NCBI GenBank assembly: GCA_013823505.1
Contig: PNMH01000011.1
Coordinates: forward strand, 4,889 to 68,888
Direction: 5' to 3'
Source: Polaromonas sp.
GTDB lineage: Bacteria > Pseudomonadota > Gammaproteobacteria > Burkholderiales > Burkholderiaceae
DNA length: 64,000 bases
Position numbers and translations under genes: made by a program. Numbering within the stretch: position 1 is the stretch's first letter; every line of letters starts with the position of its first letter. Shown here one piece after another: positions 11,175 through 22,488 of this stretch. Below the pieces are notes generated by a model. It was not told the DNA's origin. It made no database searches and saw only the letters and a program-made list of their open reading frames with translations.

Positions 11175-11728
11175 TGCACGGCACCGAAGCGCCATCGGCC
11201 TGGGTGCAGCGCTGGGCCCACCTGGTTCCCGCTGGTGGCTCGGTGCTTGACGTGGCCTGCGGTCATGGCCGACACCTGAAATGGTTCGCACAACGTGGCC
11301 ACAGCGTCACCGGGGTCGACCGATCGGCCGAGGCGATCGAGGCCGTGAAGCCCTTCGGGCGCGCTGTGTTGGCCGACATCGAGAACGGGCCCTGGCCGTT
11401 TGAAGGCGAGACCTTCGGCGTGGTGGTGGTGACCAACTACCTCTGGCGCGCGCTGCTGCCGGTGATCACGCTCAGCGTGGCGCCCGGTGGCGTGCTCATC
11501 TACGAGACCTTTGCCATCGGCAACGAAAGCGTCGGCAAGCCTTCCCGGCCCGACTTCCTGCTGCAGCCCGGCGAACTTCTGCGCGCCTGCGAGGGTCTGC
11601 AGGTGGTGGCGTATGAAAACGGCTTTTGCGACCGGCCTGAGCGCTTCGTGCAACGCATCGCGGCGGTGCGAAAACACCCGAGAACACCCGAGTCGCCGCC
11701 CCGGTATGCGCTGGATGCCACTGGGTAG
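11174..11728 (+). CDS. Class I SAM-dependent methyltransferase
   Basis: A 184-residue methyltransferase of the small Methyltransf_11/tellurite-resistance-like type. Motif I is VLDVACGHGRHLKWFAQRGH, binding S-adenosylmethionine, followed by the acidic loop VTGVDRSAEA and a motif near VVVVTNYLWRALLP. The short length and lack of a recognition domain suggest a small-molecule substrate, which is not known. The start ATG overlaps the stop of the preceding small membrane protein. Its TAG stop at 11726-11728 is part of the candidate -10 hexamer for dapA. Confidence 0.85.
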   Translation: MHGTEAPSAWVQRWAHLVPAGGSVLDVACGHGRHLKWFAQRGHSVTGVDRSAEAIEAVKPFGRAVLADIENGPWPFEGETFGVVVVTNYLWRALLPVITLSVAPGGVLIYETFAIGNESVGKPSRPDFLLQPGELLRACEGLQVVAYENGFCDRPERFVQRIAAVRKHPRTPESPPRYALDATG

Positions 11729-11731
11729 AAT
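11726..11731 (+). promoter_or_regulatory. Candidate -10 element (TAGAAT) for dapA
   Basis: TAGAAT overlaps the stop codon of the methyltransferase gene and lies about 70 bases before the dapA ATG. No clear -35 is seen. The same hexamer occurs before other transcription units in this window. Confidence 0.3.
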
Positions 11732-11800
11732 GCACGATTCGCGCAGATGCCGCGCCCCCAGGGGCGGCCCAAACAAGCGCCCCCCTTTGAGCCTGCAGCA

Positions 11801-12697
11801 ATGAACACCATCACCGGCAGCATCGTGGCCCTGGCCACCCCCCTGCATGAAGACGGCAGCGTGGACTACCCCACCCTGCGCAAACTCATCGACTGGCACA
11901 TCACCGAGGGCACCGACTGCATCGGCGTGGTCGGCACCACCGGCGAGTCGCCCACCGTCACGGTCGAAGAGCACTGCGAGATCATCCGCGTCTCGGTCGA
12001 ACAGGCCAAGACGCACGGTGCCAAACGCGTGCCCATCATGGCCGGCTGCGGCGCCAACTCCACGCGGGAAGCCATCGAGCTCGCACGTTTCGCCCAGAGC
12101 GTGGGTGCCGACTGCCAGCTGCAGGTCGTGCCCTACTACAACAAGCCCACACAAGAGGGCCAGTACCAGCATTTCAAGGCCATTGCCGAAGCCGTCGGCG
12201 ACTTGCCCACCGTGCTCTACAACGTGCCCGGCCGCAGCGTGGCCGACATGCACCACGAAACTGTGTTGCGCCTGGCCCAGGTGCCTGGCATCGTCGGCAT
12301 CAAGGAAGCCACCGGCAACATCGAGCGCGCGCAGTGGCTCATTCGTGAAGCACCCAAAGGCTTTGCCATTTACTCCGGCGACGACCCGACCGCAGTGGCC
12401 CTCATGCTGTGCGGCGGTCATGGCAACGTGAGCGTGACGGCCAACATCGCTCCGCGCCTCATGCACGAACTCTGCGTGGCCGCGATCGCGGGTGATGTGA
12501 AACGCGCCATGGACATCCAGTTCCGCCTGATGCCGGTGCACAAGCAGCTGTTCTGCGAAGCCAACCCGATCCCGCTGAAGTGGGCCATGGCCCGCATGGG
12601 CCTGTGCCGTGAGACCATGCGGCTTCCGCTCACCCCCATGTCGCGCCATCTGGTGCCGCAAGTCGAAGGCGCGCTGCAACAAAGCGGCCTGATCTGA
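11801..12697 (+). CDS. dapA: 4-hydroxy-tetrahydrodipicolinate synthase
   Basis: A 298-residue aldolase-type TIM barrel that condenses pyruvate with aspartate semialdehyde, the first committed step to diaminopimelate and lysine. The Schiff-base lysine is Lys168 (GIKEATG), Tyr140 of YNVPGR and the GTTGES loop near residues 45-50 complete the active site. The start at [11 protein letters not shown] matches the family; an earlier in-frame ATG would add 18 unrelated residues. bamC follows after 54 bases, the same order as dapA-nlpB(bamC) in E. coli. Confidence 0.96.
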   Translation: MNTITGSIVALATPLHEDGSVDYPTLRKLIDWHITEGTDCIGVVGTTGESPTVTVEEHCEIIRVSVEQAKTHGAKRVPIMAGCGANSTREAIELARFAQSVGADCQLQVVPYYNKPTQEGQYQHFKAIAEAVGDLPTVLYNVPGRSVADMHHETVLRLAQVPGIVGIKEATGNIERAQWLIREAPKGFAIYSGDDPTAVALMLCGGHGNVSVTANIAPRLMHELCVAAIAGDVKRAMDIQFRLMPVHKQLFCEANPIPLKWAMARMGLCRETMRLPLTPMSRHLVPQVEGALQQSGLI

Positions 12698-12751
12698 CTC
12701 CAACCCTCTTCTGTCCACCCCACACACTCCCGGTCTCCACCGCGTTCCCCC

Positions 12752-13891
12752 ATGCCCACTCCCACTCTGAATCAGACCTCCCGCCTCAAGACCTGGGTCG
12801 GCGCTGCCGCGTGGTCCCGCTTGGGCCTGGTGGCTGCAGCGGCCCTCATCGCCTCGGGCTGCTCCATGCTCCAGGAAGACAAGATCGACTACAAGAGCGC
12901 CCAGCGCGGCAGCACGCTGGACGTGCCACCCGACCTGACCCAGCTCAACCGCGAATCGCGCTACAACGTGCCGGGCACCACGGTCACCGCCAGCGGCTAT
13001 CAGGCCGCCCAGCCAGCACAGGCCACCGCAGCCACCACCGCCATGGCCCAGGTGGGCGACGTGCGCATCGAGCGCGCCGGCAACCAGCGCTGGCTGGTGG
13101 TGAACCGCCCGGCCGACAAACTCTGGAGCCCCGTGCGCGACTTCTGGCAGGAAAACGGCTTCCTGCTCGACATCGACCAGGAAACGCTGGGCATCATGGA
13201 AACCGACTGGGCCGAAAACCGCGCCAAGTTGCCACAGGATTTCATCCGCTCGACCATCGGCAAGGTGTTCGAGAGCCTTTATTCCACCGGCGAACGCGAC
13301 CGTTTCCGCACCCGCCTGGAGCGCACCGCCAACGGCGGCACCGAGATCTACATCAGCCACCGCGGCATGGTCGAGGTTTACTCGTCCAAGGAAAAAGACC
13401 AAACCGTCTGGCAACCTCGCCCAGCCGACGTGGAACTCGAGACCGAGTTCCTGCGCCGCATGATGGTCAAGCTTGGCGTGACCGAAGCGCAGGCCCAGGC
13501 CGTGACGGCGACCGCCCCTGCTCAAGCCGCGGCCAAGGTCACGACGGTGAACAACGTGCCTGTCGTCCAGTTCGTGGACAACTTCGATCGCGCGTGGCGC
13601 CGTGTCGGTCTTTCGCTGGACCGCACCGGATTCACGGTGGAAGACCGTGATCGCAGCAAAGGCATCTACTTCGTTCGTTATGTCGAACCCGTCGTTGACG
13701 CCAAGGAACCGGGCTTCTTTGGCAAGCTGTTCGGCGGCTCCAAGAAGGAAGCGGCCACCGAGCGTTACCAGGTCGTCGTTCGCAGCGCAGACACCGCCAC
13801 CACCGTCTCGGTGTTGGGTGCTCAAGGCCAGCCCGATGCTTCGGCCAATGCGCGCCGAATCACGCAATTGCTGGCTGACGACCTGAAGTAA
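12752..13891 (+). CDS. bamC: Outer membrane protein assembly factor BamC
   Basis: A 379-residue lipoprotein of the NlpB/BamC family, a subunit of the BAM complex that inserts beta-barrel proteins in the outer membrane. A hydrophobic signal (residues about 24-36) ends in the lipobox IASGC with Cys37 as the lipidated residue. Then comes the unstructured loop with DYKSAQRGSTLDVPPDLTQL, which in E. coli binds BamD, and two helix-grip domains (about 95-210 and 260-378). It is coupled in order with dapA and ends at a strong terminator. The name rests on family resemblance and synteny. Confidence 0.88.
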   Translation: MPTPTLNQTSRLKTWVGAAAWSRLGLVAAAALIASGCSMLQEDKIDYKSAQRGSTLDVPPDLTQLNRESRYNVPGTTVTASGYQAAQPAQATAATTAMAQVGDVRIERAGNQRWLVVNRPADKLWSPVRDFWQENGFLLDIDQETLGIMETDWAENRAKLPQDFIRSTIGKVFESLYSTGERDRFRTRLERTANGGTEIYISHRGMVEVYSSKEKDQTVWQPRPADVELETEFLRRMMVKLGVTEAQAQAVTATAPAQAAAKVTTVNNVPVVQFVDNFDRAWRRVGLSLDRTGFTVEDRDRSKGIYFVRYVEPVVDAKEPGFFGKLFGGSKKEAATERYQVVVRSADTATTVSVLGAQGQPDASANARRITQLLADDLK

Positions 13892-13913
13892 ACCGTCAGC
13901 TGTGCCGTGAGCA

Positions 13914-13937
13914 AAGGCCGCCTTCGGGCGGCCTTTT
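13914..13937 (+). terminator. Intrinsic terminator of dapA-bamC
   Basis: A nine-pair stem AAGGCCGCC / GGCGGCCTT closes a TTCG tetraloop and runs into TTTT, starting 22 bases after the bamC stop. It may also work weakly for the convergent gene. Confidence 0.85.
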
Positions 13938-13948
13938 CCGTGGTGGGC

Positions 13949-14470
13949 CTACAACCCGAGCTGGCTCGCCGGAAACGACGGCGTGCTGCGCAGCCAGCAC
14001 TCGTTCACACGCTCCTGCAGTGCCACCCGACGCTCGGCATCCGTGCTGGCCACCAACGTGTTGCGCAAGGGGTCGAGCCGCTCCAGCGTCCACACCGGCG
14101 AGCCGATTGCACTGGGCAGCTCGGCACCTGCAGCGCCCACGCAGGCGTGCGCTTCCACCAGGTGCGACCACGTCACGCGCCATTGCACAAACCGCGGGTG
14201 TTGCAGGCGCAACGGGTCGTAGTGGCGCGCCAGCATCTTGAGGGTGCGCCCGCGACGCGCCCAGCGGTTGAGCGCATCCACGACCGCACGCTCACCCAGG
14301 GGCCAGTCGGCGAAGTCGGGGTCGCTCAAGGTGATGTGGTTCCAACCCTGTTCTGCCGCCACCTCAAAAGCCAGCCGCACGGTGTCAACAAACACCTGGC
14401 GACCCTGCAATCGGCCTGTGGGCAGCCGGGGCAGCGGTGCGGCATCGCCGGCATGCGGTTCTTCGGTCAT
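13949..14470 (-). CDS. Conserved hypothetical protein of Burkholderiales type
   Basis: A 173-residue soluble protein with no signal peptide or membrane helix. Recognisable stretches are AAEQGWNHITLSDPDFADWPLGERAV and LARHYDPLRLQHPRFVQWR, and a Trp-rich C-terminus. It resembles uncharacterised proteins in related bacteria that carry a phospholipase-D-like or PIN-like half fold, but no catalytic motif is visible and I assign no function. GAGGAG lies 7 bases before the ATG, supporting this start. It sits 41 bases downstream of roxA on the same strand and is probably co-transcribed with it. Confidence 0.75.
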   Translation of the reverse strand: MTEEPHAGDAAPLPRLPTGRLQGRQVFVDTVRLAFEVAAEQGWNHITLSDPDFADWPLGERAVVDALNRWARRGRTLKMLARHYDPLRLQHPRFVQWRVTWSHLVEAHACVGAAGAELPSAIGSPVWTLERLDPLRNTLVASTDAERRVALQERVNECWLRSTPSFPASQLGL

Positions 14471-14511
14471 GACGAGCTCCTCGTGGGGTGATCAGCAAGC
14501 CTGGGATGGAC

Positions 14512-15663
14512 TCACACGCGGTGCAGCCAGCCGGCTTCGAACCAGTCTTGCAGCAAGGCCTGCGCGCCCTCGCTGGCGCGCTGCACCTGACGCGCGTCCA
14601 GGCTGCGCTCGTCGGCCAGATGCTGCATCAGGCGCGCATCGGCGCCGCCGGCGCGAAAGCTCTCGCCGTTGATGAACACATGGCGCGGGTCGTACATCAT
14701 GCGGGTGCGCCGGTCCAGCCGCACGGCGCCAGCCACCCAGTCGCCCTGCGCTTCGTCAAAAAAGATGCGCGGCTTGGGCTCCGTCATCACCTCGCCCAGC
14801 GCGCAGGCCAGCGATTGCCGCTCGGCCAACAGGCGCTGCAGGGCATCCACGGCGAACGCCTCCAGACCTTCGGGCATGGCGCCCGGGTGGGCCGTCGCGG
14901 GTTGGGTCGGGTCGCGATACAGCGTTTCGTCGTCCAGCTCGTCGGCCATGCGCTGCAGCAGTTCGCCCGCGAGCCCGCCACGCTGTGGCGCGCGAAATCC
15001 GATCGAATACGTCATGCAGTCGTCGCCCAATGCATCACCGTCGTGCGCCCAGCGAGGCGGCAGGTAGAGCATGTCGCCGGCTTCGAGCACGTGTTCTTCC
15101 TCGGGCTCGAAGTTCTGCAGGATCTTCAGCGGCATGTCGGGCTGAAGCGTCAGGTCTTTCTGGCGGCCGATGCGCCAACGGCGCTGGCCACTGGCCTGCA
15201 GCAGGAACACGTCGTAGCTGTCGAAGTGAGGGCCAACCCCGCCGCCTTCGCTGGCCCACGAGATCATCAGGTCGTCCAGCCGCGCATCGGGCACAAAACG
15301 AAAGCGCTTGAGCAGTTCATGCACCGCGTCAACATGCTGGTCGACGCCCTGCACCAGCAGCGTCCATCCCGCCTGTTTGAAGGGCGGCAGCGCACTGCGT
15401 TTGAACGGTCCCGACTTGAGTGCCCAACCCTGGGCCTTGCGCACAATCAGGCGCGACTCGACGGCCTCCTGGCCAGCCAGATCGAACAACGCCGAACGGC
15501 TCAGGATCGGTTGGAAGCCGGGAATAGCCTGGCGGATCAGCAGGGGTTTTTTCTGCCAGTGGCGGCGCATGAATCGAGCTGGCGACAGGCCGCCCAGCAG
15601 ACTCAGAGGAACTTGCGTGGCAGCGGCCATGGCCTGCGGCCCAGAGGTTTCGGGTTTGAACAT
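14512..15663 (-). CDS. roxA: Ribosomal protein L16 arginine hydroxylase, JmjC type
   Basis: A 383-residue 2-oxoglutarate/Fe(II) oxygenase of the YcfD/RoxA family, which hydroxylates an arginine of ribosomal protein uL16. The iron ligands are visible as His146 and Asp148 in GPHFDSYD and His207 in PPRWAHDG. The JmjC/cupin core covers about residues 25-230 and a winged-helix dimerisation and C-terminal region follows, giving the usual length (E. coli YcfD 373). It is divergent from the SlyD-like gene, with only 14 bases between the start codons, so the two share a compact promoter region. Confidence 0.9.
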   Translation of the reverse strand: MFKPETSGPQAMAAATQVPLSLLGGLSPARFMRRHWQKKPLLIRQAIPGFQPILSRSALFDLAGQEAVESRLIVRKAQGWALKSGPFKRSALPPFKQAGWTLLVQGVDQHVDAVHELLKRFRFVPDARLDDLMISWASEGGGVGPHFDSYDVFLLQASGQRRWRIGRQKDLTLQPDMPLKILQNFEPEEEHVLEAGDMLYLPPRWAHDGDALGDDCMTYSIGFRAPQRGGLAGELLQRMADELDDETLYRDPTQPATAHPGAMPEGLEAFAVDALQRLLAERQSLACALGEVMTEPKPRIFFDEAQGDWVAGAVRLDRRTRMMYDPRHVFINGESFRAGGADARLMQHLADERSLDARQVQRASEGAQALLQDWFEAGWLHRV

Positions 15664-15677
15664 GGGACAATTGTCGG

Positions 15678-16229
15678 ATGAAAATCACCCAACAATGCGT
15701 CGTGGCGCTCACCTGGACCCTGAAGGACACGCTGGGCGAGATGCTCGACGAGCTCGAAGAACCCGTGGAGTTTCTGGTGGGCGGCAGCGACTTGCTGGCC
15801 AAGATCGAAGAAGGTCTGCTCAACCACTCGGTGGGCGACACGATCGAGCTGCACCTGGAGCCGGTCGACGGCTTCGGCGACTACGACGACACGTTGCTCT
15901 TTCTGGAGCCGCGTCACCTGTTCCCCGACGAACTCGAAGAAGGCATGGGCTTTGAAGGCCTGCCGCCGGGCTGCAACCCGGCCGCGCCGCGCGACCGGTT
16001 GTACTTCGTGAGCGACATCTACCCCGAGCACGTGGTGCTCGATGGCAACCACCCGCTGGCGGGCATTGCGCTGCGCATTGCGATGAAGGTGCACACGGTT
16101 CGCGAAGCCACCGAGGCCGAGGTGGGCAAGGGCTCGATGGGCACCGGCTTCTTCCGCATGCAGGTGGACGAGCCTGACGAGCTGCAAGGTCCGGGCATCA
16201 CGCCACCAGGCCCTCACACGCTGCACTGA
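15678..16229 (+). CDS. FKBP-type peptidyl-prolyl isomerase, SlyD-like
   Basis: A 183-residue protein with the SlyD arrangement: a split FKBP domain (VVALTWTLKDTLGEMLDE and GLLNHSVGDTIELHLEP) around an inserted chaperone flap (about residues 70-135 with GYDD-like acid stretches and LPPGCNP), then the closing DGNHPLAGIALRIAMKV segment diagnostic of the family. The metal-binding His/Cys tail of E. coli SlyD is absent. It should catalyse proline isomerisation and assist folding in the cytoplasm. It is divergent from roxA. Confidence 0.88.
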   Translation: MKITQQCVVALTWTLKDTLGEMLDELEEPVEFLVGGSDLLAKIEEGLLNHSVGDTIELHLEPVDGFGDYDDTLLFLEPRHLFPDELEEGMGFEGLPPGCNPAAPRDRLYFVSDIYPEHVVLDGNHPLAGIALRIAMKVHTVREATEAEVGKGSMGTGFFRMQVDEPDELQGPGITPPGPHTLH

Positions 16230-16240
16230 AACCCGTCAGG

Positions 16241-16690
16241 TCAGCCGCGACCGGTTGAGCCGTAGCCGCCCACGCCGCGCTCGCTCGCGGCCTCAAAGTC
16301 GTCCACCACGTTGAACTGTGCCTGCACCACAGGCACGATCACCATCTGCGCGATGCGCTCCATGGGCTCGATGGTGAAGGGCACGCCGCTGCGGTTCCAG
16401 GCGCTCACCATGAGCTGGCCCTGGTAATCGCTGTCGATCAGGCCGACCAGATTGCCCAGCACGATGCCGTGTTTGTGGCCCAGCCCCGAGCGGGGCAGGA
16501 TCATGGCGGCAAAGCCGGGGTCGGCCAGGTGGATGGCCAACCCTGTGGGCACCAATTGCCAGGCGTTGGGTGCCAGGGTCAGTGGCGCGTCCAGACACGC
16601 CCGCAAATCCAGCCCCGCGCTGCCACCGGTGGCGTAGGCGGGGAGCTGATCCGCCATGCGCGGATCCAGCACTTTCACATCGATGCGCAT
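16241..16690 (-). CDS. dut: dUTP diphosphatase
   Basis: A 149-residue trimeric dUTPase that removes dUTP and supplies dUMP for thymidylate. The five family motifs are in order: SAGLDLRA (motif 1), [10 protein letters not shown] (2), [10 protein letters not shown] with the catalytic Asp (3), the ERIAQMV segment (4) and the C-terminal arm [11 protein letters not shown] (5), where Tyr replaces the usual Phe that stacks on uracil. It lies 23 bases behind the TRAP large permease on the same strand, so it may be partly read from that operon. Confidence 0.95.
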   Translation of the reverse strand: MRIDVKVLDPRMADQLPAYATGGSAGLDLRACLDAPLTLAPNAWQLVPTGLAIHLADPGFAAMILPRSGLGHKHGIVLGNLVGLIDSDYQGQLMVSAWNRSGVPFTIEPMERIAQMVIVPVVQAQFNVVDDFEAASERGVGGYGSTGRG

Positions 16691-16713
16691 TCAGCAAACT
16701 CCTGCCTGGCGGC

Positions 16714-18525
<1,812 letters not shown>

Positions 18526-18527
18526 GA

Positions 18528-19127
18528 TCAGTGCGCTCCCTTGAGGCGCTTCTCGGCTTCTTCGAGCAGTTGCTGGGCCAGCAGTTCTTCATCGCTCGGG
18601 CCGCCCTGGGCCAGCACGTCGGGTCCGTTGCCGGTGAGGAATGCAATGCGCTTGATGAGCTCGCTCACGCCCTGCAAAGCCAGGATGACGAATCCCAAGG
18701 GAATCAGGCCATAGACCGGCCAGCGGATGAGTCCGCCAGCGTTGGACGACATCTCACCTGTGGACCACGCGCGTTCAAACAGCGGCCAGCCCAAGGTGGC
18801 CATCATGTAGCACAGCGGGAACAGGAAGATCAGGATGCCGAACACGTCGACCCAGTTGCGCCCGCGCGGGCTGAACTTGGACGAGATGAAATCGATGCGC
18901 ACATGCGCGTTGCGCAAAAAGGCGTAGCCGCTGCCCAGCATGAAGACCGCGGCGAACAGGTACCACTGGATTTCCAGCAACGCGTTGGAGCTGTTGTCGA
19001 AGAGCTTGCGCACGATGGCGTTGCCGGCGCTGATGAGGGTGGTGGCCAGGATGAACCACATGACCAGCTTGCCGATCAGATCGCTCATGGCGTCGATCAG
19101 GCGAGAGATTTTCAGAAGGAATGACAT
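18528..19127 (-). CDS. TRAP transporter small permease (DctQ family)
   Basis: A 199-residue membrane protein with four hydrophobic helices and the DctQ signature AFLRNAHVRIDFISSKFSPRGR between helices 2 and 3. It pairs with DctM in the membrane. The C-terminal about 30 residues are charged. The start codon lies within a 13-base palindrome (19123-19135). An intrinsic terminator upstream (19249-19270) separates it from the binding-protein gene, so its expression probably depends on readthrough or a local promoter. Confidence 0.9.
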   Translation of the reverse strand: MSFLLKISRLIDAMSDLIGKLVMWFILATTLISAGNAIVRKLFDNSSNALLEIQWYLFAAVFMLGSGYAFLRNAHVRIDFISSKFSPRGRNWVDVFGILIFLFPLCYMMATLGWPLFERAWSTGEMSSNAGGLIRWPVYGLIPLGFVILALQGVSELIKRIAFLTGNGPDVLAQGGPSDEELLAQQLLEEAEKRLKGAH

Positions 19128-19135
19128 GGCATGTC
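19123..19135 (-). promoter_or_regulatory. Palindrome over the dctQ start codon
   Basis: GACATGGCATGTC is a perfect 6+1+6 dyad that includes the ATG of the small permease gene. It could be a protein-binding site or hinder ribosome entry; the loop is too short for a stable hairpin, so no firm function is claimed. Confidence 0.3.
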
Positions 19136-19248
19136 CCCAGAGGGAGTGAACGCAAAAAGAGTCGCAGAGTCTACCGAAGCGGCGCGGACGTCATTCAGAC
19201 AGACGAGTCGGAGACATTGAATCGCGAGAGGTGCTGCGCCATCCGAGC

Positions 19249-19270
19249 AAAAAACCCCGCCAGGGCGGGG
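19249..19270 (-). terminator. Intrinsic terminator between TRAP dctP and dctQ
   Basis: On the minus strand the stem CCCCGC / GCGGGG is followed by TTTTTT, 25 bases after the binding-protein stop. It lies inside the TRAP operon and would make the abundant periplasmic receptor in excess over the membrane subunits. Confidence 0.8.
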
Positions 19271-19294
19271 CTTCTTGCCGGATCACCAGACCGA

Positions 19295-20374
19295 TTACAA
19301 CTTGGCCGCTTGCATGTAGCGGTCGAACTGGGCTTCGGTGAAGCGGAACCAGAGGTTCTGGTCTTTGCGGAAGGCCGCGTAGTCGGTGTAGATCTTCTTC
19401 CACTTCGGGTTTTTGGCGCTGTTGTCCGCGTAGAGCTCCATGGAGTTCTTGAACGCTGCGTCCATCACGGCCTTGGGGAAAGCCAGCACCTTGGTGCCCG
19501 AAGCCACCAACTGCTTGAGTGCGCCGGGGTTCAACGCGTCGTACTTGGCCTGCATGGTCGTGTGGGCGATGGCCGCAGCGCATTCCACAATGGCCTTGTT
19601 CTCTGGCGACAACGCGGCGTAGGCCTTGTTGTTGACGTACAGCGAGAGCTGTGGGCCACCTTCCCACCAGCCGGGGTAGTAGTAGTTGGGTGCGACCTTG
19701 TTGAAGCCGAGCTTCTGGTCGTCGTAGGGACCGACCCACTCGGTCGCGTCGATGGTGCCTTTTTCCAGCGCCTGGTAGATCTCGCCACCGGGAATGTTTT
19801 GCGGCACGCCGCCCATGGTGGTGAGCACCTTGCCGGCGAAACCGCCGATGCGCATCTTCATGCCCTTGATATCGGCCAGCGTCTTGATTTCCTTGCGGTA
19901 CCAGCCACCCATCTGCGCGCCGGTGTTGCCCATGGGGAAGTTCACGATGTTGTAGCCCTCGTAGAACTCACGGAACAGCTTCATGCCGTTGCCTTCGTAC
20001 ATCCACGCGGTCATCTGGCGGCTGTTGAGGCCGAAAGGAATCGCGCAATCCAGCGCGAAGGTGTCGTCCTTGCCGAAGAAGTAGTAAGGCGCCGTGTGCG
20101 CACATTCCACGGTGCCTTCCTGCACGCCGTCCACCACGCCGAAGGCGGGCATGAGTTCGCCACCCGGGTGCACCGAGATCGAGAACTTGCCGCCGGACAT
20201 TTCACCGACTTTCTTGGCAAAGACATCGGCTGCACCGTAGATGGTGTCCAGGGCCTTGGGGAAACTCGAAGCCAGACGCCAGCGAATGGCGGCCTGGGCA
20301 TGCACCGCAGGCGCGGCACCGGCGGCCAGCACGCCGGCAATGCCTGCGTGCTTGATGAGTGAACGACGATCCAT
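19295..20374 (-). CDS. TRAP transporter substrate-binding protein, TakP-like
   Basis: A 359-residue periplasmic receptor of the DctP superfamily. The N-terminus carries a twin-arginine type signal (DRRSLIKHAG) and cleavage is expected after AVHAQ near residue 27. The family helix and ligand-site motif lie around KGMKMRIGGFAGKVL, with the carboxylate-binding Arg, followed by GGEIYQALEKGTIDATEWVGPYDD. This combination resembles TakP-type receptors for 2-keto or related organic acids, which are sodium dependent; the exact ligand is inferred only. The start at MDRRSL is chosen for the signal peptide. It is the first gene of the TRAP operon. Confidence 0.9.
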   Translation of the reverse strand: MDRRSLIKHAGIAGVLAAGAAPAVHAQAAIRWRLASSFPKALDTIYGAADVFAKKVGEMSGGKFSISVHPGGELMPAFGVVDGVQEGTVECAHTAPYYFFGKDDTFALDCAIPFGLNSRQMTAWMYEGNGMKLFREFYEGYNIVNFPMGNTGAQMGGWYRKEIKTLADIKGMKMRIGGFAGKVLTTMGGVPQNIPGGEIYQALEKGTIDATEWVGPYDDQKLGFNKVAPNYYYPGWWEGGPQLSLYVNNKAYAALSPENKAIVECAAAIAHTTMQAKYDALNPGALKQLVASGTKVLAFPKAVMDAAFKNSMELYADNSAKNPKWKKIYTDYAAFRKDQNLWFRFTEAQFDRYMQAAKL

Positions 20375-20449
20375 GTTGTTTGACTCCGTGGTTGGTATGG
20401 GAACACCCAACCCGGCCAGCCGGGCTGGAGACTTGTCAGGTCCACGGAA

Positions 20450-20455
20450 ATTGTA
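20450..20455 (-). promoter_or_regulatory. Candidate -10 element (TACAAT) for the TRAP operon
   Basis: Read on the minus strand, TACAAT lies about 75 bases before the binding-protein ATG. The -35 region is not convincing. Between it and the start lies a G/C-rich hairpin (about 20409-20428). Confidence 0.3.
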
Positions 20456-20493
20456 GGAACGCCCCCCCGACTGGGCTCGGGGGTTTTCCCTCG

Positions 20494-20517
20494 AAAAATG
20501 ACCCCACGCGGGGATCA
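20494..20517 (-). terminator. Intrinsic terminator of xseB-ispA-dxs
   Basis: On the minus strand TGAtCCCC / GGGGTCA with a four-base loop and one bulge is followed by TTTTT, 28 bases after the dxs stop. A second hairpin (CCCCCGA / TCGGGGG, 20464-20484) lies just beyond. Confidence 0.65.
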
Positions 20518-20544
20518 TTCAGCCTCGTGCAAGCTTCGAGCAGC

Positions 20545-22440
20545 TCAGCCCACGACCTTCAAGCCCGGCGCGGCATGGAGCAGCGCGCCGAAGCGCGCCC
20601 GAATCGAAGCCTCGATGCCATTGGCATCCAGACCCAGCGCAGCGAGCAGTTTGGCGGGGTCGCCGTGTTCGGAGAACTCATCGGGCAAACCGAGGGTGAG
20701 CACCGGCACCTGCAAGCCCTCGGCGTGCAGCGCCTCCATCACGGCGCTGCCTGCGCCGCCCGGAATGCAGCCCTCCTCCACGGTGACCAGTGCGTCGTGG
20801 GTGCGCGCGAGTTCGCTCAGCAACTCAACATCCAGGGGCTTGGCCCAACGCATGTTGGCCACGCTGGCGCCGAGCTTCTCGGCCGCAGCCAGCGCGGGAT
20901 GCAGCAAGGTGCCAAAGGCCAGGATCGCAACGCCCTTGCCTTGGCGGCGCAGCTCGCCTTTGCCGAAGGGCAGGCCGTCCAGGCTGGTGGGGATGGTCGC
21001 GCCCACACCGGCGCCGCGCGGGTAGCGCACGGCCACCGGCTGGTTTTGCGCGTGCGCGGTGGAGAGCAGTTGGCGGCACTCGGCCTCGTCGGACGGACAG
21101 GCGATCGCCATGTTGGGAATGCAACGCAGGTAAGCGATGTCGTAAGCGCCGGCGTGGGTGGCACCATCAGCCCCCACCAGGCCCGCGCGGTCGAGCGCAA
21201 ACACCATGGGCAGGTTCTGCAAGGCCACGTCGTGGATGAGCTGGTCGTAGCCGCGCTGGAGGAAGGTGGAGTAGATCGCCACCACCGGCTTGAGACCTTC
21301 ACAAGCCAGACCGGCGGCGAAGGTCACCGCGTGCTGCTCGGCAATGCCCACGTCAAAGTAGCGCTTGGGGAAACGGCGCTCGAACTCGACCATGCCCGAG
21401 CCTTCGCGCATGGCGGGCGTGATGCCCACCAGGCGCTCGTCGGCCGCAGCCATGTCGCACAGCCACTGGCCAAACACCTGGGTGAAGGTGGTCTTGGGCG
21501 TTGCGGTCGATTTGACGATGCCCACCGCCGGGTCGAAGGTGCTTGGGCCGTGGTACGCGATCGGGTCGTTCTCGGCCAACTTGTAGCCTTGACCTTTTTT
21601 GGTCACCACGTGCAGGAACTGTGGCCCGCTGTCGGTTTCCAGCAGGTGGCGGATGTTCTCCAGTGTGGGGATGAGCGAATTCAAGTCGTGCCCGTCGATG
21701 GGGCCGATGTAGTTGAAGCCGAATTTCTCGAACAGCGTGGCCGGCACCACCATGCCCTTGGCCTGCTCTTCCAGGCGCTTGGCCAGTTCAAACAAGGGTG
21801 GCGCGCCCTTGAGGACCTGCTTGCCCACGTTTTTCGCCGCGGCGTAGAACTGCCCGCTCATGAGCTGGGCGAGGTAGCGGTTGAGCGCGCCCACCGGCGG
21901 CGAGATCGACATGTCGTTGTCGTTGAGCACCACGAGCAGGCGGCCTTCGGCCACGCCGGCGTTGTTGAGCGCTTCAAAGGCCATGCCCGCGGTCATGGCG
22001 CCGTCGCCGATGATGGCCACAGCGTTGCGGTGTTCGCCCTTGATCTTGGCGCCCATGGCCATGCCGAGCGCAGCGGAGATGCTGGTGGACGAGTGCGCGG
22101 TCCCGAAGGTGTCGAACTCACTTTCCGAGCGGCGCGGGAACCCGCTGATGCCGCCCAGCTGGCGCAGCGTGCTCATGCGGTCGCGCCGGCCGGTCAGGAT
22201 CTTGTGCGGGTAGGTCTGGTGACCCACGTCCCAGACCAGGCGATCTTCGGGCGTGTTGAACACGTAGTGCAGCGCCAGCGTGAGCTCGACCGTACCCAGG
22301 TTGGAGCTCAGATGGCCGCCGGTGCGCGCCACGCTTTGCAGCAGGTAGGTGCGCAGCTCGTCGGCCAATGGCAGGAGCTGTGCGCGGCTCAGGCGGCGCA
22401 CATCGGCCGGAGACTCGATGGAAGAGAGCAAAGAACTCAT
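20545..22440 (-). CDS. dxs: 1-deoxy-D-xylulose-5-phosphate synthase
   Basis: A 631-residue thiamine-diphosphate enzyme that joins pyruvate and glyceraldehyde 3-phosphate, the entry step of the MEP isoprenoid pathway. The TPP/magnesium motif is [18 protein letters not shown], the N-terminal block has [15 protein letters not shown] and the transketolase C-domain follows. The start at MSSLL is chosen on family similarity; an in-frame ATG seven codons earlier is possible and neither has a strong ribosome site. It is the third gene after xseB and ispA, linking precursor supply with prenyl chain synthesis. Confidence 0.95.
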   Translation of the reverse strand: MSSLLSSIESPADVRRLSRAQLLPLADELRTYLLQSVARTGGHLSSNLGTVELTLALHYVFNTPEDRLVWDVGHQTYPHKILTGRRDRMSTLRQLGGISGFPRRSESEFDTFGTAHSSTSISAALGMAMGAKIKGEHRNAVAIIGDGAMTAGMAFEALNNAGVAEGRLLVVLNDNDMSISPPVGALNRYLAQLMSGQFYAAAKNVGKQVLKGAPPLFELAKRLEEQAKGMVVPATLFEKFGFNYIGPIDGHDLNSLIPTLENIRHLLETDSGPQFLHVVTKKGQGYKLAENDPIAYHGPSTFDPAVGIVKSTATPKTTFTQVFGQWLCDMAAADERLVGITPAMREGSGMVEFERRFPKRYFDVGIAEQHAVTFAAGLACEGLKPVVAIYSTFLQRGYDQLIHDVALQNLPMVFALDRAGLVGADGATHAGAYDIAYLRCIPNMAIACPSDEAECRQLLSTAHAQNQPVAVRYPRGAGVGATIPTSLDGLPFGKGELRRQGKGVAILAFGTLLHPALAAAEKLGASVANMRWAKPLDVELLSELARTHDALVTVEEGCIPGGAGSAVMEALHAEGLQVPVLTLGLPDEFSEHGDPAKLLAALGLDANGIEASIRARFGALLHAAPGLKVVG

Positions 22441-22488
22441 GGGCAGGTGTGTTCGGGTCATGAATGAATGAACGGGCCCCAACGGACC

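Noticed and set aside
11153..13867. Long antisense frame over the methyltransferase, dapA and bamC.
   Set aside because: Same reason; three well supported genes lie on the other strand.
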